Below are positions 18,133-27,165 of a stretch of DNA of 64,000 bases, piece after piece. Under the pieces are notes generated by a model. That model saw nothing but the letters and a program-made list of their open reading frames with translations, searched no databases and had not been told where the DNA came from. Every line of letters begins with the position of its first letter. The first letter of the stretch is position 1. Origin of the DNA: a bacterium (GTDB lineage: Bacteria; Verrucomicrobiota; Verrucomicrobiia; Limisphaerales; RI-55). The stretch is from positions 1 to 64,000 of the forward strand of contig WGOC01000017.1 of the NCBI GenBank assembly GCA_016124235.1, read 5' to 3'. Position numbers and translations under genes: made by a program.

Positions 18133-18753
18133 TCAGAATGGAGAGATTTTGTCCCAGAGACGATGGAACCAGCCCGGGCGTTGTTGATCGCGCAACAAAC
18201 CCTTGTCCACGATGTGAATTTCGGCGTTGGCCACGTTGTAACTGAAAACCGTGTTCGCGGCTGAAACGTCCTCGGCCCGCACGACGCCGCGCAGGATCAC
18301 GTCCGATGTTTCGCCGTTGATTTTGGTTTGCTTGCGGCCCTCGATTACGAGCGTCTGGTTGGGCAGCACGTCAATCACCTGCACCGCGACGCGCGCCGTG
18401 ATCGTTTCCGTGTTGTTCACCTTGCCACCACCATCAAAGCCGCTGGCCGAATTCAATTTCACCGCCGGCATCTCGCCCGCCTTGGCGAGCACGCCCGTGT
18501 AAAACAGCGACTGAAGCTGGGCATCCAGGCTCGCCTTGCGAGAGGTCGAAGTGGAATTCCCTTTGGAGGAAGCCGTATTTTCCTGGACGATGATCGTGAT
18601 GATGTCCCCGACGGCCACGCCTTTCTTGTCGGCAAACAGGGATTTGGCCTGTGGGTTGACGAGTGAATCGGCGTGGACGAAGGCGGGTGATATCGCCACG
18701 AGGCCGACAACCAACGCCGCGCAATTAAAGTTGAATTTCAATGGTCTGATCAC
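18133..18753 (-). CDS. flgH: Flagellar L-ring protein FlgH (no lipobox)
   Basis: FlgH forms the outer-membrane ring. The 206-aa product carries the conserved blocks AVGDIITIIVQENTASSKG, FDGGGKVNNTETITARVAVQV, LPNQTLVIEGRKQTKINGE and IHIVDKGLLRDQQRPGWFHRL. Its N-terminal signal segment ends in SPAFVHADS, a type I cleavage site, with no L-x-x-C lipobox; most FlgH proteins are lipoproteins. The 5' end overlaps the flgA stop by about 29 bases, indicating tight coupling. A later start is possible but would remove the signal segment. Confidence 0.92.
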   Translation of the reverse strand: MIRPLKFNFNCAALVVGLVAISPAFVHADSLVNPQAKSLFADKKGVAVGDIITIIVQENTASSKGNSTSTSRKASLDAQLQSLFYTGVLAKAGEMPAVKLNSASGFDGGGKVNNTETITARVAVQVIDVLPNQTLVIEGRKQTKINGETSDVILRGVVRAEDVSAANTVFSYNVANAEIHIVDKGLLRDQQRPGWFHRLWDKISPF

Positions 18754-19714
18754 TGTTCACCTTTCCTTGGAGTTCGCGTTTTGTGTTGGGATTACGAATG
18801 CGGACGGACTGACCGGGAATGGCGTCCTCCAACACTTGCACCCGCAATGAAATCGTCAGCGCACCGTTCTGCACGAGCGCATCCGCCATCTGCCCGCGGT
18901 AAACCACCGGTTTGCGGCGGACCGACCAGCGGTTAAGCGGCGAACCTCCCGCGAGATTTTCCGCCAGTTCCCACGTGTTGGGTTCGACCTCAAACGAATC
19001 GACCTCCAGATGATTTCGTGCGAGCAACACGTCGCGCTTCTCGCGGCCAAGATCCTGAACACTCAAGACCTCACCACGTTTCATGCGCCGCGATGCCACC
19101 CACACTTCCTTCCACAAACTGGCGTGAACGGCGACCTGCCACGAACCAAAGGTCTCCGTTCCGTTGCCAATTTCGAAGCGCACGGAAAAGCTTTGCATGA
19201 TGCCTTGCGCGGGCATCTGCAGAATCTTCATTTCAAACGGCTCATCAGGAATCAGGGCGTCCGTCCATTGGCGCAGGAGGCGCAATTCTAACTCGCCACC
19301 TTGCGAAAGGTAATCCTTTGAAAGCTTATCCGTTAACAGCTGCTGGACTTCGAATTCGTCGAGGGCGCGGGAACGCCGGCTGATCACGATGCGCGGCGCG
19401 CCGAGCCAATTGGTGCCGGGACGAAGCTGGGTCGCGGCCTGGATCAATGGTGTCAGTTGCGCCGGCTCGTACGTGGCCGATTCGCCAAAATTGGGAGCCG
19501 CCGCCAGGCGTACGTGGGGCAGTTTCACACCCTCCGGAGCGATCGCCACGTCCTCGAGAAAAACTCCCGAACTGGTCACGAGCGCGTTGGTTTTCATGAT
19601 CCACGCCGATGAATCCTCGGCCAACGCACCATTGACCAAACCAACACCGAGACCGGCGAGCGCCAGACTTTGCAGAACTTTCATCAAACCAGCTGTCACG
19701 ATTTCATTCATCAT
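18725..19714 (-). CDS. flgA: Flagellar basal body P-ring formation chaperone FlgA
   Basis: FlgA is a periplasmic chaperone needed for FlgI ring assembly. The 329-aa product has a hydrophobic signal (about residues 11-32), a long N-terminal part, and the C-terminal SAF-type domain with VWVASRRMKRGEVLSVQDLG, LAENLAGGSPLNRWSVRRKP, QMADALVQNGALTISLRVQV and GQSVRIRNPNTKRELQGKV, the family signature. It is longer than enterobacterial FlgA (about 220 aa). Starts at 19714, 19711 or 19684 are possible; the first lies four bases after flgG. Confidence 0.88.
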   Translation of the reverse strand: MMNEIVTAGLMKVLQSLALAGLGVGLVNGALAEDSSAWIMKTNALVTSSGVFLEDVAIAPEGVKLPHVRLAAAPNFGESATYEPAQLTPLIQAATQLRPGTNWLGAPRIVISRRSRALDEFEVQQLLTDKLSKDYLSQGGELELRLLRQWTDALIPDEPFEMKILQMPAQGIMQSFSVRFEIGNGTETFGSWQVAVHASLWKEVWVASRRMKRGEVLSVQDLGREKRDVLLARNHLEVDSFEVEPNTWELAENLAGGSPLNRWSVRRKPVVYRGQMADALVQNGALTISLRVQVLEDAIPGQSVRIRNPNTKRELQGKVNSDQTIEIQL

Positions 19715-19717
19715 TCA

Positions 19718-20503
19718 TTAGCGGCGAAGATTGTTGCTTTGTTGCATCATTTCATCCGCGGCTTGTACGGCCTTTGAATTCACTTCGTAAGCACGTTGCG
19801 CCACGATCAAATTCACCATTTCCTCGACCACCTTGACGTTCGACATTTCCAGGAAGTTTTGTTGCACCGTGCCAAATCCGTTTTCGCCGGGATTACCCAG
19901 CTCCGCCGTTCCGGAACTTTCCGATTCCACATAAATATTGCCGCCCATGCTGGTGAGTCCGGCCGGATTCGCAAAGCGGGCCAGCTGAATCTGAAAGTTG
20001 CTCGTGGTGGTTGTGCCGGATTTTGTGGCCACCGCGCCGTTTTGCGAGATGCTTACGGTTTCGGATCCGGCGGGAATCGGTTGAAAGCCGCCTTGGACGG
20101 GAAAGCCGTCGCTGGTGACGACCGTTCCGTCTTCGCGCGTTTTGAAAGCACCATCACGCGTGTAACCGAGCGTGCCGTTCGGCAACAGCACTTGAAAAAA
20201 ACCGGGCCCCTGGATGGCGACATCCATCTGTTCGCCGGTGTTGGTCAAATCGCCCTGGGTAAAAATCTTTGCCGTCGCCACGGCTTTCGATCCGTGACCG
20301 ATCTGCAGGCCGGTGGGCAATTTGTTGCCGGCACCTTGATCGGCCCCCGCCGGTCGCGACGTTTGGTAGAGCAGATCCTGAAATTCGATTTTGCTCTTCT
20401 TGAAACCGGTCGTGTTCACGTTCGCGAGGTTGTTCGCAATGACGTCGAGATTCATCTGCTGTGAATTCATTCCGGCTGCAGATGAGTAAAGAGCGCGAAG
20501 CAT
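19718..20503 (-). CDS. flgG: Flagellar distal rod protein FlgG
   Basis: FlgG builds the distal rod. The 261-aa product shows the standard pattern: MLRALYSSAAGMNSQQMNLD, VIANNLANVNTTGFKKSKIE, FQDLLYQTSRPAGADQGAGN, LPTGLQIGHGSKAVATAKIF, and the C-terminal FLEMSNVKVVEEMVNLIVAQ plus RAYEVNSKAVQAADEMM. Length is exactly in the family range. It lies 31 bases after flgF and runs into flgA with a three-base gap. Confidence 0.97.
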   Translation of the reverse strand: MLRALYSSAAGMNSQQMNLDVIANNLANVNTTGFKKSKIEFQDLLYQTSRPAGADQGAGNKLPTGLQIGHGSKAVATAKIFTQGDLTNTGEQMDVAIQGPGFFQVLLPNGTLGYTRDGAFKTREDGTVVTSDGFPVQGGFQPIPAGSETVSISQNGAVATKSGTTTTSNFQIQLARFANPAGLTSMGGNIYVESESSGTAELGNPGENGFGTVQQNFLEMSNVKVVEEMVNLIVAQRAYEVNSKAVQAADEMMQQSNNLRR

Positions 20504-20534
20504 AATTTTTTTACCTTAGAGTTGGCGCGTCCTG

Positions 20535-21278
20535 CTAGGGGTTCGGTGACAAATCGTGAAGCGTTTGTGCCAAGTGTTGATCTTCCATTTGCAACAAACG
20601 ACTGTTGGTTTCGAACAACCGCATCGAGGTAATCAACGAGGTCATTTCCGACATGGGCGACGTGTTCGCCGCCTCGACGCTCGACGGGCGAACGGTCACT
20701 TCATCCACCGGTTGCACTTCCAGCCCCGGTGCACCGGCATAGAAATAACCACCCGCGCGCTCAAGCAGCTGCGGGTCATTGAAATCAACCACTTTCAAGC
20801 GACCACGATTCTCGGGCCCCTGGCTCGCCGCCCCGCTGCTGGAAAATGCGAGATCGACCCCCTGATTGAGGTCGGCCTGGATCGGACCACTTTCCCCCAT
20901 CACGAGGTACCCGTCCTTGGTGACCACCTGGCCTTCGGAATTCAGGCCAAATTGACCATCGCGGGTGTAGGCCAGCTGCCCGTCCGGCATCTGCACTTCA
21001 AAGAAACCCTTGCCCTCGATCGCCACATCCAGAGGATTGCCCGTGTAACGCACCTCGCCGGGCGTGAAATTGATCCCCATCTTGGTCGTGGGCATTTGAA
21101 ACTGCTGATTGCCCTCCATCCCCTGCGATTTCATCCAGCCGGCGTCCACGCCGGAAAAGGAAAGATCGTCCTTCTTGAAACCGGGCACGGAGCTGGCGGC
21201 GAGGTTATTGGCAATCACCTCCTGCCATTGCGCCTGCGCATTCATGGCGGCGGCGGCCTGGTAAACACTGATATTCAT
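20535..21278 (-). CDS. flgF: Flagellar hook-basal body protein FlgF
   Basis: A proximal-rod-type protein of 247 aa with the flg_rod/hook N-terminal motif AMNAQAQWQEVIANNLAASS followed by VPGFKKDDLSF, the central FFEVQMPDGQLAYTRDGQF block and the C-terminal helix SEMTSLITSMRLFETNSRLL. It differs from the longer FlgG next door and heads the operon, which is the usual FlgF-FlgG order. The 244 bases upstream are shared with the divergent GYF_2 gene and should contain both promoters; I could not identify a clear sigma-28 or sigma-54 site there. Confidence 0.85.
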   Translation of the reverse strand: MNISVYQAAAAMNAQAQWQEVIANNLAASSVPGFKKDDLSFSGVDAGWMKSQGMEGNQQFQMPTTKMGINFTPGEVRYTGNPLDVAIEGKGFFEVQMPDGQLAYTRDGQFGLNSEGQVVTKDGYLVMGESGPIQADLNQGVDLAFSSSGAASQGPENRGRLKVVDFNDPQLLERAGGYFYAGAPGLEVQPVDEVTVRPSSVEAANTSPMSEMTSLITSMRLFETNSRLLQMEDQHLAQTLHDLSPNP

Positions 21279-21522
21279 CGAGGCCGAAGAAGCAACGACG
21301 CTGCCATCGCTCCAAACGCGCCTGTTTACAGGGGTTTTTGCAATTTCCCTAGGTCGTCACAATGCCTACCGGCAGAAATGAACCCCTTCGGTGGGAAAAG
21401 TTCGCCGGGCACCGGACGGGTGGAACCATGGCCAACTTTTCACGTGAGGTTTTCTTCGGCTTCCCCTACAAACACGTCCGAAAGCCCGAGCAAACAATTA
21501 TTTAATCCACCCCGCACGCAAC

Positions 21523-22641
21523 ATGGAATGGTATTACGCCGTCGGCGACAAACAGATGGGGCCGGTCAACGATGAGGATTTCAAACGGTTGGCCGCCGAA
21601 GGGACCATCCGGCCCGATACCCTCGTCTGGTGCGCCGGCATGGACAACTGGAAGCCTTATCGTGAAGTCACTGCTGCCAGCAGTCCCGGAATTCCGACCC
21701 CCACACCAACCGCCACAAACGCCGGATCAACCGGTTCAGGCACCGGCGCCGGCACGGTCGTGTGCCGGGAATGCGGCAAGATCTTTCCGCTCGAGGACGT
21801 GGTCAAATTCGGCGATTCCTTTGTGTGTGGCACCTGCAAGCCCCTCTACGTGCAACGGATGCGCGAAGGCGTGGGCAACACTGGTTTTGGTGCGGAGATC
21901 TCGGAGGATGAACTGCTTGGCCGCGATTATGACGTCGAGATCGGCGAAGCTCTTTCGCAGGGTTGGGAGTCTTTCAAACAAAATGCCGGAATCATGATCG
22001 GTGCGACGGTCGTCGTGTATGCCATCTTGTTCGGGCTCGGGATTATTCCGTTTGTCGGCGGGTTGATTCAATGGGTGATCAATGGTGCGATGTTGGGCGG
22101 CCTGTGGATGGTGTTCATCAAATGCATTCGCGACCAGAACACCACGATTGGCGACGCGTTCTGCGGTTTCGGTCCGCGTTTCACCAGTCTCTTTGCGACC
22201 TCTCTCGTAACGTCATTGTTGAGCGGTATCTGCATGCTGCCGGCCGTTATTGTTTTCCTGGTCATGGTCGGCGTGCCGGTCGCGATGTCCGGTCAAACCG
22301 GAAGCAATCTGCATCTCAGCACCACCGCGATCATCGCCGTGGTTGCCGCGGGCATCCCCGGGGCGATTGTTGCGGTTTACCTGAGCGTGGCGTGGATGTT
22401 TTCCATCGCCCTCGTCGCCGACAAGGGATTGGGATTTTGGAACGCGATGACCATTTCCCGCAAAGTTGTCACAAAACATTGGTGGGCGACGTTTGGCCTG
22501 ATGCTGGTCGTGGGAATCCTGTCCATGATCGGTGTGATGGCGTGCGGCGTTGGCGTCTTGGTTACGGCGCCCGTGGGCCTGGCCGCGCTTGCCTGGCACT
22601 ACCAACGCGTGTTCGGCGACCTCGCTCCGGAAACCGATTAA
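21523..22641 (+). CDS. GYF_2 (DUF4339) and zinc-ribbon membrane protein
   Basis: The 372-aa product has a GYF_2 domain (residues 2-48: EWYYAVGDKQMGPVNDEDF, GTIRPDTLVWCAGMDNWKP), a Pro/Thr/Gly linker, a treble-clef-like zinc motif (CRECGKIF then CGTCKPLY), and a C-terminal region of about six transmembrane helices (about 155-365). GYF_2 domains are thought to bind partner peptides. It is the first gene of a membrane operon running to 31259, so a scaffolding role in that complex is a reasonable inference. ATG 21523 starts directly at the GYF_2 domain. Confidence 0.82.
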   Translation: MEWYYAVGDKQMGPVNDEDFKRLAAEGTIRPDTLVWCAGMDNWKPYREVTAASSPGIPTPTPTATNAGSTGSGTGAGTVVCRECGKIFPLEDVVKFGDSFVCGTCKPLYVQRMREGVGNTGFGAEISEDELLGRDYDVEIGEALSQGWESFKQNAGIMIGATVVVYAILFGLGIIPFVGGLIQWVINGAMLGGLWMVFIKCIRDQNTTIGDAFCGFGPRFTSLFATSLVTSLLSGICMLPAVIVFLVMVGVPVAMSGQTGSNLHLSTTAIIAVVAAGIPGAIVAVYLSVAWMFSIALVADKGLGFWNAMTISRKVVTKHWWATFGLMLVVGILSMIGVMACGVGVLVTAPVGLAALAWHYQRVFGDLAPETD

Positions 22642-22648
22642 TCGAACA

Positions 22649-23227
22649 ATGGCCGGCGCCATCCTCGAATGCCCAAGTTGCCACGCTCCGTTGCCTGACG
22701 GACTGGACGTGGCACCGACGATTGAACGTTGTGGCGCTTGCAATACCCGGCTCCGCGTCGCCACGTTTCCGGCTTTTTTCAAACCGCCGCCCGAAGCCCA
22801 GCCGGGTCAGACCGCGATCGAGGACGGCGAAGCCACCTGTTTTCATCACGATCAAAAACGTGCCGTCGCGACGTGCGATGCCTGCGGCAAGTTCCTTTGT
22901 CAGTTGTGCGATGTGGAGCTGCCAACCGGCCATTTCTGCACACAATGTTTCGAGCAAGGCGCGCGAAAGGGAAAGATCGCGGAGGTCGAGCGTTCCCGGG
23001 CGCGATATGACACCGTCGTCCTTATGCTTGCGGTGCTCGGGCTGCTTTTCTGGACTGTTCCTCTGTTGCCGCTTGGCGCGCTCATTTTTGGCATCGTTAA
23101 ACGCAATGCGCCACCGAGCCTAATCCATCGCAGCCGAGTGAGATTATATGTGGGCATGACACTGGCGGTGATCGAATTTATTGGCGGCTGCGCATTTTGG
23201 ATCGCCATCTGGGCATCCAACAAGTAA
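22649..23227 (+). CDS. Double zinc-finger membrane protein (B-box-like)
   Basis: The 192-aa product starts with a zinc ribbon (CPSCHAP and CGACNTRL), then a B-box-like cluster (CFHHDQKRAVATCDACGKFL, CQLCDVELPTGHFCTQC) between about residues 66 and 105, and ends with two hydrophobic helices. It is probably an integral membrane protein with a cytoplasmic zinc module. ATG 22649 is eight bases after the previous stop; an upstream frame to 22550 would overlap the previous gene and lacks homology. The same B-box pattern recurs two genes downstream. Confidence 0.8.
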   Translation: MAGAILECPSCHAPLPDGLDVAPTIERCGACNTRLRVATFPAFFKPPPEAQPGQTAIEDGEATCFHHDQKRAVATCDACGKFLCQLCDVELPTGHFCTQCFEQGARKGKIAEVERSRARYDTVVLMLAVLGLLFWTVPLLPLGALIFGIVKRNAPPSLIHRSRVRLYVGMTLAVIEFIGGCAFWIAIWASNK

Positions 23228-23242
23228 CTCATTGGAAGTCCA

Positions 23243-23767
23243 ATGCTGTCCAAGGACCCACAATTTCGGAAGCTGAAGATCAGAGGAGCGGGACTCATTG
23301 GTTCGGCGTCGTACTGGCTGGCACCGGACCATCTCCTGATCGTCACGATCGACGGTTACACCGAGCGGTATCGGCGGATATATTTTCGCGACATCCAGGC
23401 AATTATCATTCGCCGCACCAGCACCTGGATCTGGCTCACCGTTGCGTTGTCCGCGCTGACGATCGTTGCCGGAATTCTACCGATGAGCACCGGTGAGATC
23501 GAAGGCCTCATCTCCGGAGGCATCATGGTGGCCGGTTTCGGATCGGGCCTGGCATTTAATTTGATCGCTGGACCGACGTGCAGTTGTCGCATCGTGACGG
23601 CAGTGCAAAACCGCGATTTGCCGCACATCAATCGCTGGCGAAAAGCCAATCGCCTGCTGGAGGCTCTGCAGAACGAAATCAGCCGCGTCCAACGCCCCAC
23701 CCCCGCCGCGTCGCCGGAAGTGCCGGTTGAACCGATTTCCACTGCGTCCGATCAAGCGACCGCATGA
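23243..23767 (+). CDS. Small membrane protein of unknown function
   Basis: The 174-aa product has a PH-like beginning (YWLAPDHLLIVTIDGYTERY, RRIYFRDIQAIIIRRT), two adjacent transmembrane helices (about residues 62-105), a short cytoplasmic stretch with a Cys pair, and a helical Pro/Ala-rich tail. The pattern of a beta-rich segment that reports on YF-x-DIQAI resembles small bacterial PH-like membrane proteins, but I cannot name a family. Its stop overlaps the next start, so it is co-translated with the B-box protein. Confidence 0.7.
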   Translation: MLSKDPQFRKLKIRGAGLIGSASYWLAPDHLLIVTIDGYTERYRRIYFRDIQAIIIRRTSTWIWLTVALSALTIVAGILPMSTGEIEGLISGGIMVAGFGSGLAFNLIAGPTCSCRIVTAVQNRDLPHINRWRKANRLLEALQNEISRVQRPTPAASPEVPVEPISTASDQATA

Positions 23768-24090
23768 GCGCTCTCCACCAGGCCCGCTGCTTCAATCACG
23801 CGATGCGTGAAGCGGTGGCTAGGTGTCCCGGCTGCCGCCGATTTTACTGTCGGGAATGTGTGACCGAACACGGCGATCGATTGATGTGCGCCGCGTGCAT
23901 CACCGCCGAGACGACGTCGAACGCAGCGTCGGGCTCCGGTTGGCAGAAAGTCATCCGTTGTTTCCAAGCCTTGGCCGGACTGGCGATCATTTGGTTCGCA
24001 TTTCTGCTGCTCGGACAAACCCTTTTGGAAGCGCCGGCGCAGTTTCACGAAGGCACAATGTGGCGACAAAACTGGTTTGACATGGAATGA
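23764..24090 (+). CDS. B-box zinc-finger membrane protein
   Basis: The 108-aa product carries a compact zinc module (CFNHAMREAVARCPGCRRFY, CRECVTEHGDRLMCAAC) in the first 47 residues and one transmembrane helix (about 65-86). It overlaps both neighbours by ATGA junctions (23764-23767 and 24087-24090), so it is tightly coupled to them. The zinc module resembles the one in the 192-aa protein upstream, suggesting duplication within the operon. Confidence 0.75.
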   Translation: MSALHQARCFNHAMREAVARCPGCRRFYCRECVTEHGDRLMCAACITAETTSNAASGSGWQKVIRCFQALAGLAIIWFAFLLLGQTLLEAPAQFHEGTMWRQNWFDME

Positions 24091-25760
24091 GCCGCCGAAC
24101 TGCCAGCCAGGGACGACCCGCGCTTGATTTGATCGAAGACGCCGTTCACCTCCTGCGCACCGTGCCGGCCGGCGTTCTGGCCGTTTACTATGTCGGCGCG
24201 CTGCCGTTCGTGCTCGCGTTCTTGTTTTTCTGGTCGGACATGAGCCGGAGCGCGTTTGCCCGCGAGCGGCTCGAACCGCTCGCCGCACTGCTGACGATTC
24301 TATTCGTCTTGATGAAGGTCAGCCAGTTTGTCTTCGTGCGAAGGATGCGCGAGCAGCTAACCGGTCTGGCACTTCCACCCATCGCGGCACGTTCGTGGCC
24401 GGGCTTGATATCGGCCCTGACGTTTTGGTCGGCGACCGCGTTTGTCTCGCTTCCGGTTTCGGCGATTTTCGTTTGGTGGGTTTATTCGTTTTACCATTCC
24501 CTGGCCGCCGTCGCCGGCGAAAGTGGTCAGCTCGACGCCGCCGCCTGGAAAAAAGCCTTGCGACTGACCTGGCTCTGGCCCGGGCAGAATCTGACTCTTT
24601 TTTTCCTGCTGTTCGCCGCCGGCTTTGTCGTGATCCTGAATATTGGCATTACACTCATGTTGTTGCCGCACTTGCTGAAAATGCTGTTCGGAGTGGAAAG
24701 CCAGTTCACTCAGAGCTTCTGGGTCTTCACGAATTCGACATTCCAAATGACGGTCGTCGCCATCGCCTGGCTTTGTCTCGATCCGCTCGCCAAGACGATT
24801 TATCTGCTGAGGACTTTTCAGGCGGAATCTCTCACCACCGGGGACGACATTCGCGCGGAACTACGTCACATCCGTCGTAACCGTGCGGCCGGCGCCGTTG
24901 TTGCATTTTTGATCTTGTTCATGAGCTTTGGCGGTTTCGCGGCCGATCCAGTCGCGTTTGAAACTACGCCGGTTCGCACGGCAAAAAACGCAATCGCGAC
25001 TGGAAAACTCATGGAGACGGCGTCGCCCGAAAAACTCGATCACGCGATTGATGAAGTCCTGAAACGTCGTGAATACACCTGGCGCATGCCGCGCGAGGAA
25101 TTGGAAAAATCAACCACCAGCGACAACTGGTTGAAGCGAACCCTGCGCCGCATGTTTGATTGGATTGCGAATGGTTTGAAGTCAGTCGCGCGCGGCGTTT
25201 TTCAGATTCTTCGTTGGATCATCGATAAGATTTTTGGTCAGGACCGGGCACCGCATTCCTCCGGCAAGGGCTGGTCCAACGCCGTTCGCGGCATCTTCAT
25301 TCTGCTGCTGATCGCGTTGGCGGCAGCGATCGGCTACCTCATCTACCGTTTTTGGTTGCACTACCGGAATCTCACGACCGATGTCATAGCCGAACCGGTC
25401 GCCGCCGCACCCGACCTTGAGGACGACAACCTCACCGCCGCGCAACTGCCGGAAAATGAATGGCTGCGGCTCGCCCGCGAAATGATGGCCAAAGGCGATT
25501 TTCGGCTGGCCTTGCGCGCGTTGTATCTGGGTGGGCTCGCTCACCTCGCGGGCCGCGGCTTGATCACCATCGCGCGATACAAATCGAATCGAGATTACTC
25601 ACTCGAGTTGGGTCGTCGCGCCCACGCACTGCCGGAAGTGATGAATGCGTTCGCCAACAATGTGAACGTCTTCGATCGGGTCTGGTACGGCCGGCACGAA
25701 GCCACACGCGAAGTCGTCTCGCTTTTTGAATCGAACCTGCAACGCATTACCGCCGCCTAA
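24087..25760 (+). CDS. DUF4129-domain membrane protein
   Basis: The 557-aa product has about six N-terminal transmembrane helices (about 25-250), one near 275-295, a charged periplasmic stretch, a further helix near 395-415, and a C-terminal DUF4129 domain (about 450-550) with NEWLRLAREMMAKGDFRLAL, RALYLGGLAHLAGRGLITI and YSLELGRRA. DUF4129 proteins regularly accompany MoxR ATPases and DUF58 proteins; their biochemical role is unknown. The family blocks fit, and the large N-terminal membrane part is an extension beyond the minimal family. Confidence 0.85.
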   Translation: MSRRTASQGRPALDLIEDAVHLLRTVPAGVLAVYYVGALPFVLAFLFFWSDMSRSAFARERLEPLAALLTILFVLMKVSQFVFVRRMREQLTGLALPPIAARSWPGLISALTFWSATAFVSLPVSAIFVWWVYSFYHSLAAVAGESGQLDAAAWKKALRLTWLWPGQNLTLFFLLFAAGFVVILNIGITLMLLPHLLKMLFGVESQFTQSFWVFTNSTFQMTVVAIAWLCLDPLAKTIYLLRTFQAESLTTGDDIRAELRHIRRNRAAGAVVAFLILFMSFGGFAADPVAFETTPVRTAKNAIATGKLMETASPEKLDHAIDEVLKRREYTWRMPREELEKSTTSDNWLKRTLRRMFDWIANGLKSVARGVFQILRWIIDKIFGQDRAPHSSGKGWSNAVRGIFILLLIALAAAIGYLIYRFWLHYRNLTTDVIAEPVAAAPDLEDDNLTAAQLPENEWLRLAREMMAKGDFRLALRALYLGGLAHLAGRGLITIARYKSNRDYSLELGRRAHALPEVMNAFANNVNVFDRVWYGRHEATREVVSLFESNLQRITAA

Positions 25761-25763
25761 CCC

Positions 25764-26987
25764 ATGAAACGTTCATCCAACGCCATCGTTGCACTCGGCA
25801 TCGTCGTGCTGGTGATGTTTGGCTGGGGGCTTTGGCAGTTGTTCACGTTGCGTTTCGAAACGGGTGATGTTTATCTGCCTTATTCTTCGTTGCGCGCCGA
25901 TCCGCTTGGAGCCAAGGCGCTGTACGATAGTCTGGATTCTCTGGACAGTATTCGCGTGGGTCGCAACTACCGGCCGTTGGAACACCTGCAGGATGCCCAA
26001 CAAACGACGGTCTTTTGGCTCGGCGACGCTCATTCCATCACGCCCGAACCGGAGTGGCGCAATTTCATCCGAGCTGGCGGCCGGCTCGTGGTTGCTTGGA
26101 CGCCATCGCAATTTGTCGATCGCAGCGCCCGTTCGACCAACACGACATCCGGCCCGCTTCCCTGGCAGCAGGCGCGCTATCGCAAGGGGCCGTTGCTGCC
26201 GCGCGAACCTCTTTCCATGAAGCCGGAGGATGTTGAATTTCGCGACTCCTGGCAGTTGGGTATCGATTTCGTCGCATTGCCCGGAATGGCCGCGGAATTC
26301 AAATCCGCGCCCGCAAAACTCGTGACGGATCTCCCGTTACCTGACGAAATCGCGTGGCATTCTACCGTTTGTTTCACGAACCTGAACGACGACTGGAAAG
26401 TCATCTACGAACGGGCCAACCAACCCGTCGTGGTTGAGCGCAAGATCGGCGCCGGCTCGGTCGTCGTGGCTACCGATGCCTGGCCCGTCAGCAACGAGGC
26501 GCTGCGCAAAGAACGTCAGCCCGGTTTTCTCACGTGGTTAATCGGGGACCACTCAACGGTGATTTTTGATGAGCAACACCTGGGCGTCACGGCAAGCCCC
26601 GGCATCGCAAGTTTGATGCGACGTTATCGCATGCAGGGGATCGTCGGCGCGTTCTTCGTACTGGCGATGTTATTTGTCTGGCGCAGCTCAACGAGTTTTC
26701 CGCCGCGTCCAAAAATCGTTCGGCAGGAGGAAATGGTGCCGGACATTATCGGACGCGACGCCGCGTCGGGCTTCGTTAATCTGTTGCAACGCGGCGTCCC
26801 GCGAGCGGACTTGCTGCAAACGTGTTTTGCCGAATGGAAACAAAGTCTCGCGGCTGGCAAAGGTTGTTCCAAGGAACGGCTCGATCGCATGGAAAAACTG
26901 CTGTTGTCGTTTGAAGATACGCCGCCCGATCAACGTAATCCGATCGAAACTTATCGAGAACTGCACCGGGCGTGGAAAGAGAAGTGA
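25764..26987 (+). CDS. DUF4350-domain membrane protein
   Basis: The 407-aa product has an N-terminal transmembrane helix (about 7-28), a DUF4350 domain containing SSLRADPLGAKALYDSLDSL, VFWLGDAHSITPEPEWRNFI and RAGGRLVVAWTP, and a second transmembrane helix (about 287-305) before a cytoplasmic tail. DUF4350 resembles ThuA/GATase-like periplasmic domains and is a standing member of MoxR-DUF58 operons. It starts three bases after the DUF4129 gene. Function is inferred only from association. Confidence 0.85.
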   Translation: MKRSSNAIVALGIVVLVMFGWGLWQLFTLRFETGDVYLPYSSLRADPLGAKALYDSLDSLDSIRVGRNYRPLEHLQDAQQTTVFWLGDAHSITPEPEWRNFIRAGGRLVVAWTPSQFVDRSARSTNTTSGPLPWQQARYRKGPLLPREPLSMKPEDVEFRDSWQLGIDFVALPGMAAEFKSAPAKLVTDLPLPDEIAWHSTVCFTNLNDDWKVIYERANQPVVVERKIGAGSVVVATDAWPVSNEALRKERQPGFLTWLIGDHSTVIFDEQHLGVTASPGIASLMRRYRMQGIVGAFFVLAMLFVWRSSTSFPPRPKIVRQEEMVPDIIGRDAASGFVNLLQRGVPRADLLQTCFAEWKQSLAAGKGCSKERLDRMEKLLLSFEDTPPDQRNPIETYRELHRAWKEK

Positions 26988-27165
26988 TGAACCCGTTACC
27001 CGTCCATTCTCTTTCTTCCTCGTCGTCGTTCTCGGGCTCGTCTTTGATCAAAGCGAGTATCGAATTGAAAGCAGGCACTCAAAAAGTTTTCGACAACGAC
27101 AACGAGCGCGACGACGAGGACGAGCAACGCGCATCGCAGCCGGCAAACAATTTAAGCATTAACTC
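26988..27165. repeat. Intergenic imperfect inverted triplet-rich element
   Basis: The 178 bases between the DUF4350 and MoxR genes interrupt an otherwise tight operon. They contain a pyrimidine-rich arm (about 27006-27044, TCGTCGTC-type triplets) and a purine-rich counterpart (about 27089-27132, GACGACGAG-type triplets) that could pair imperfectly. A short acidic reading frame spans it but looks like a by-product of the repeat. It is probably a dispersed intergenic repeat; a regulatory role is not shown. Confidence 0.4.

Noticed and set aside
21279-21522. Sigma-54 or sigma-28 promoter for the flagellar operon
   Set aside because: A TTGCA on the minus strand lacks a GG at the correct distance, and no convincing sigma-28 pair was found, so no promoter is called.
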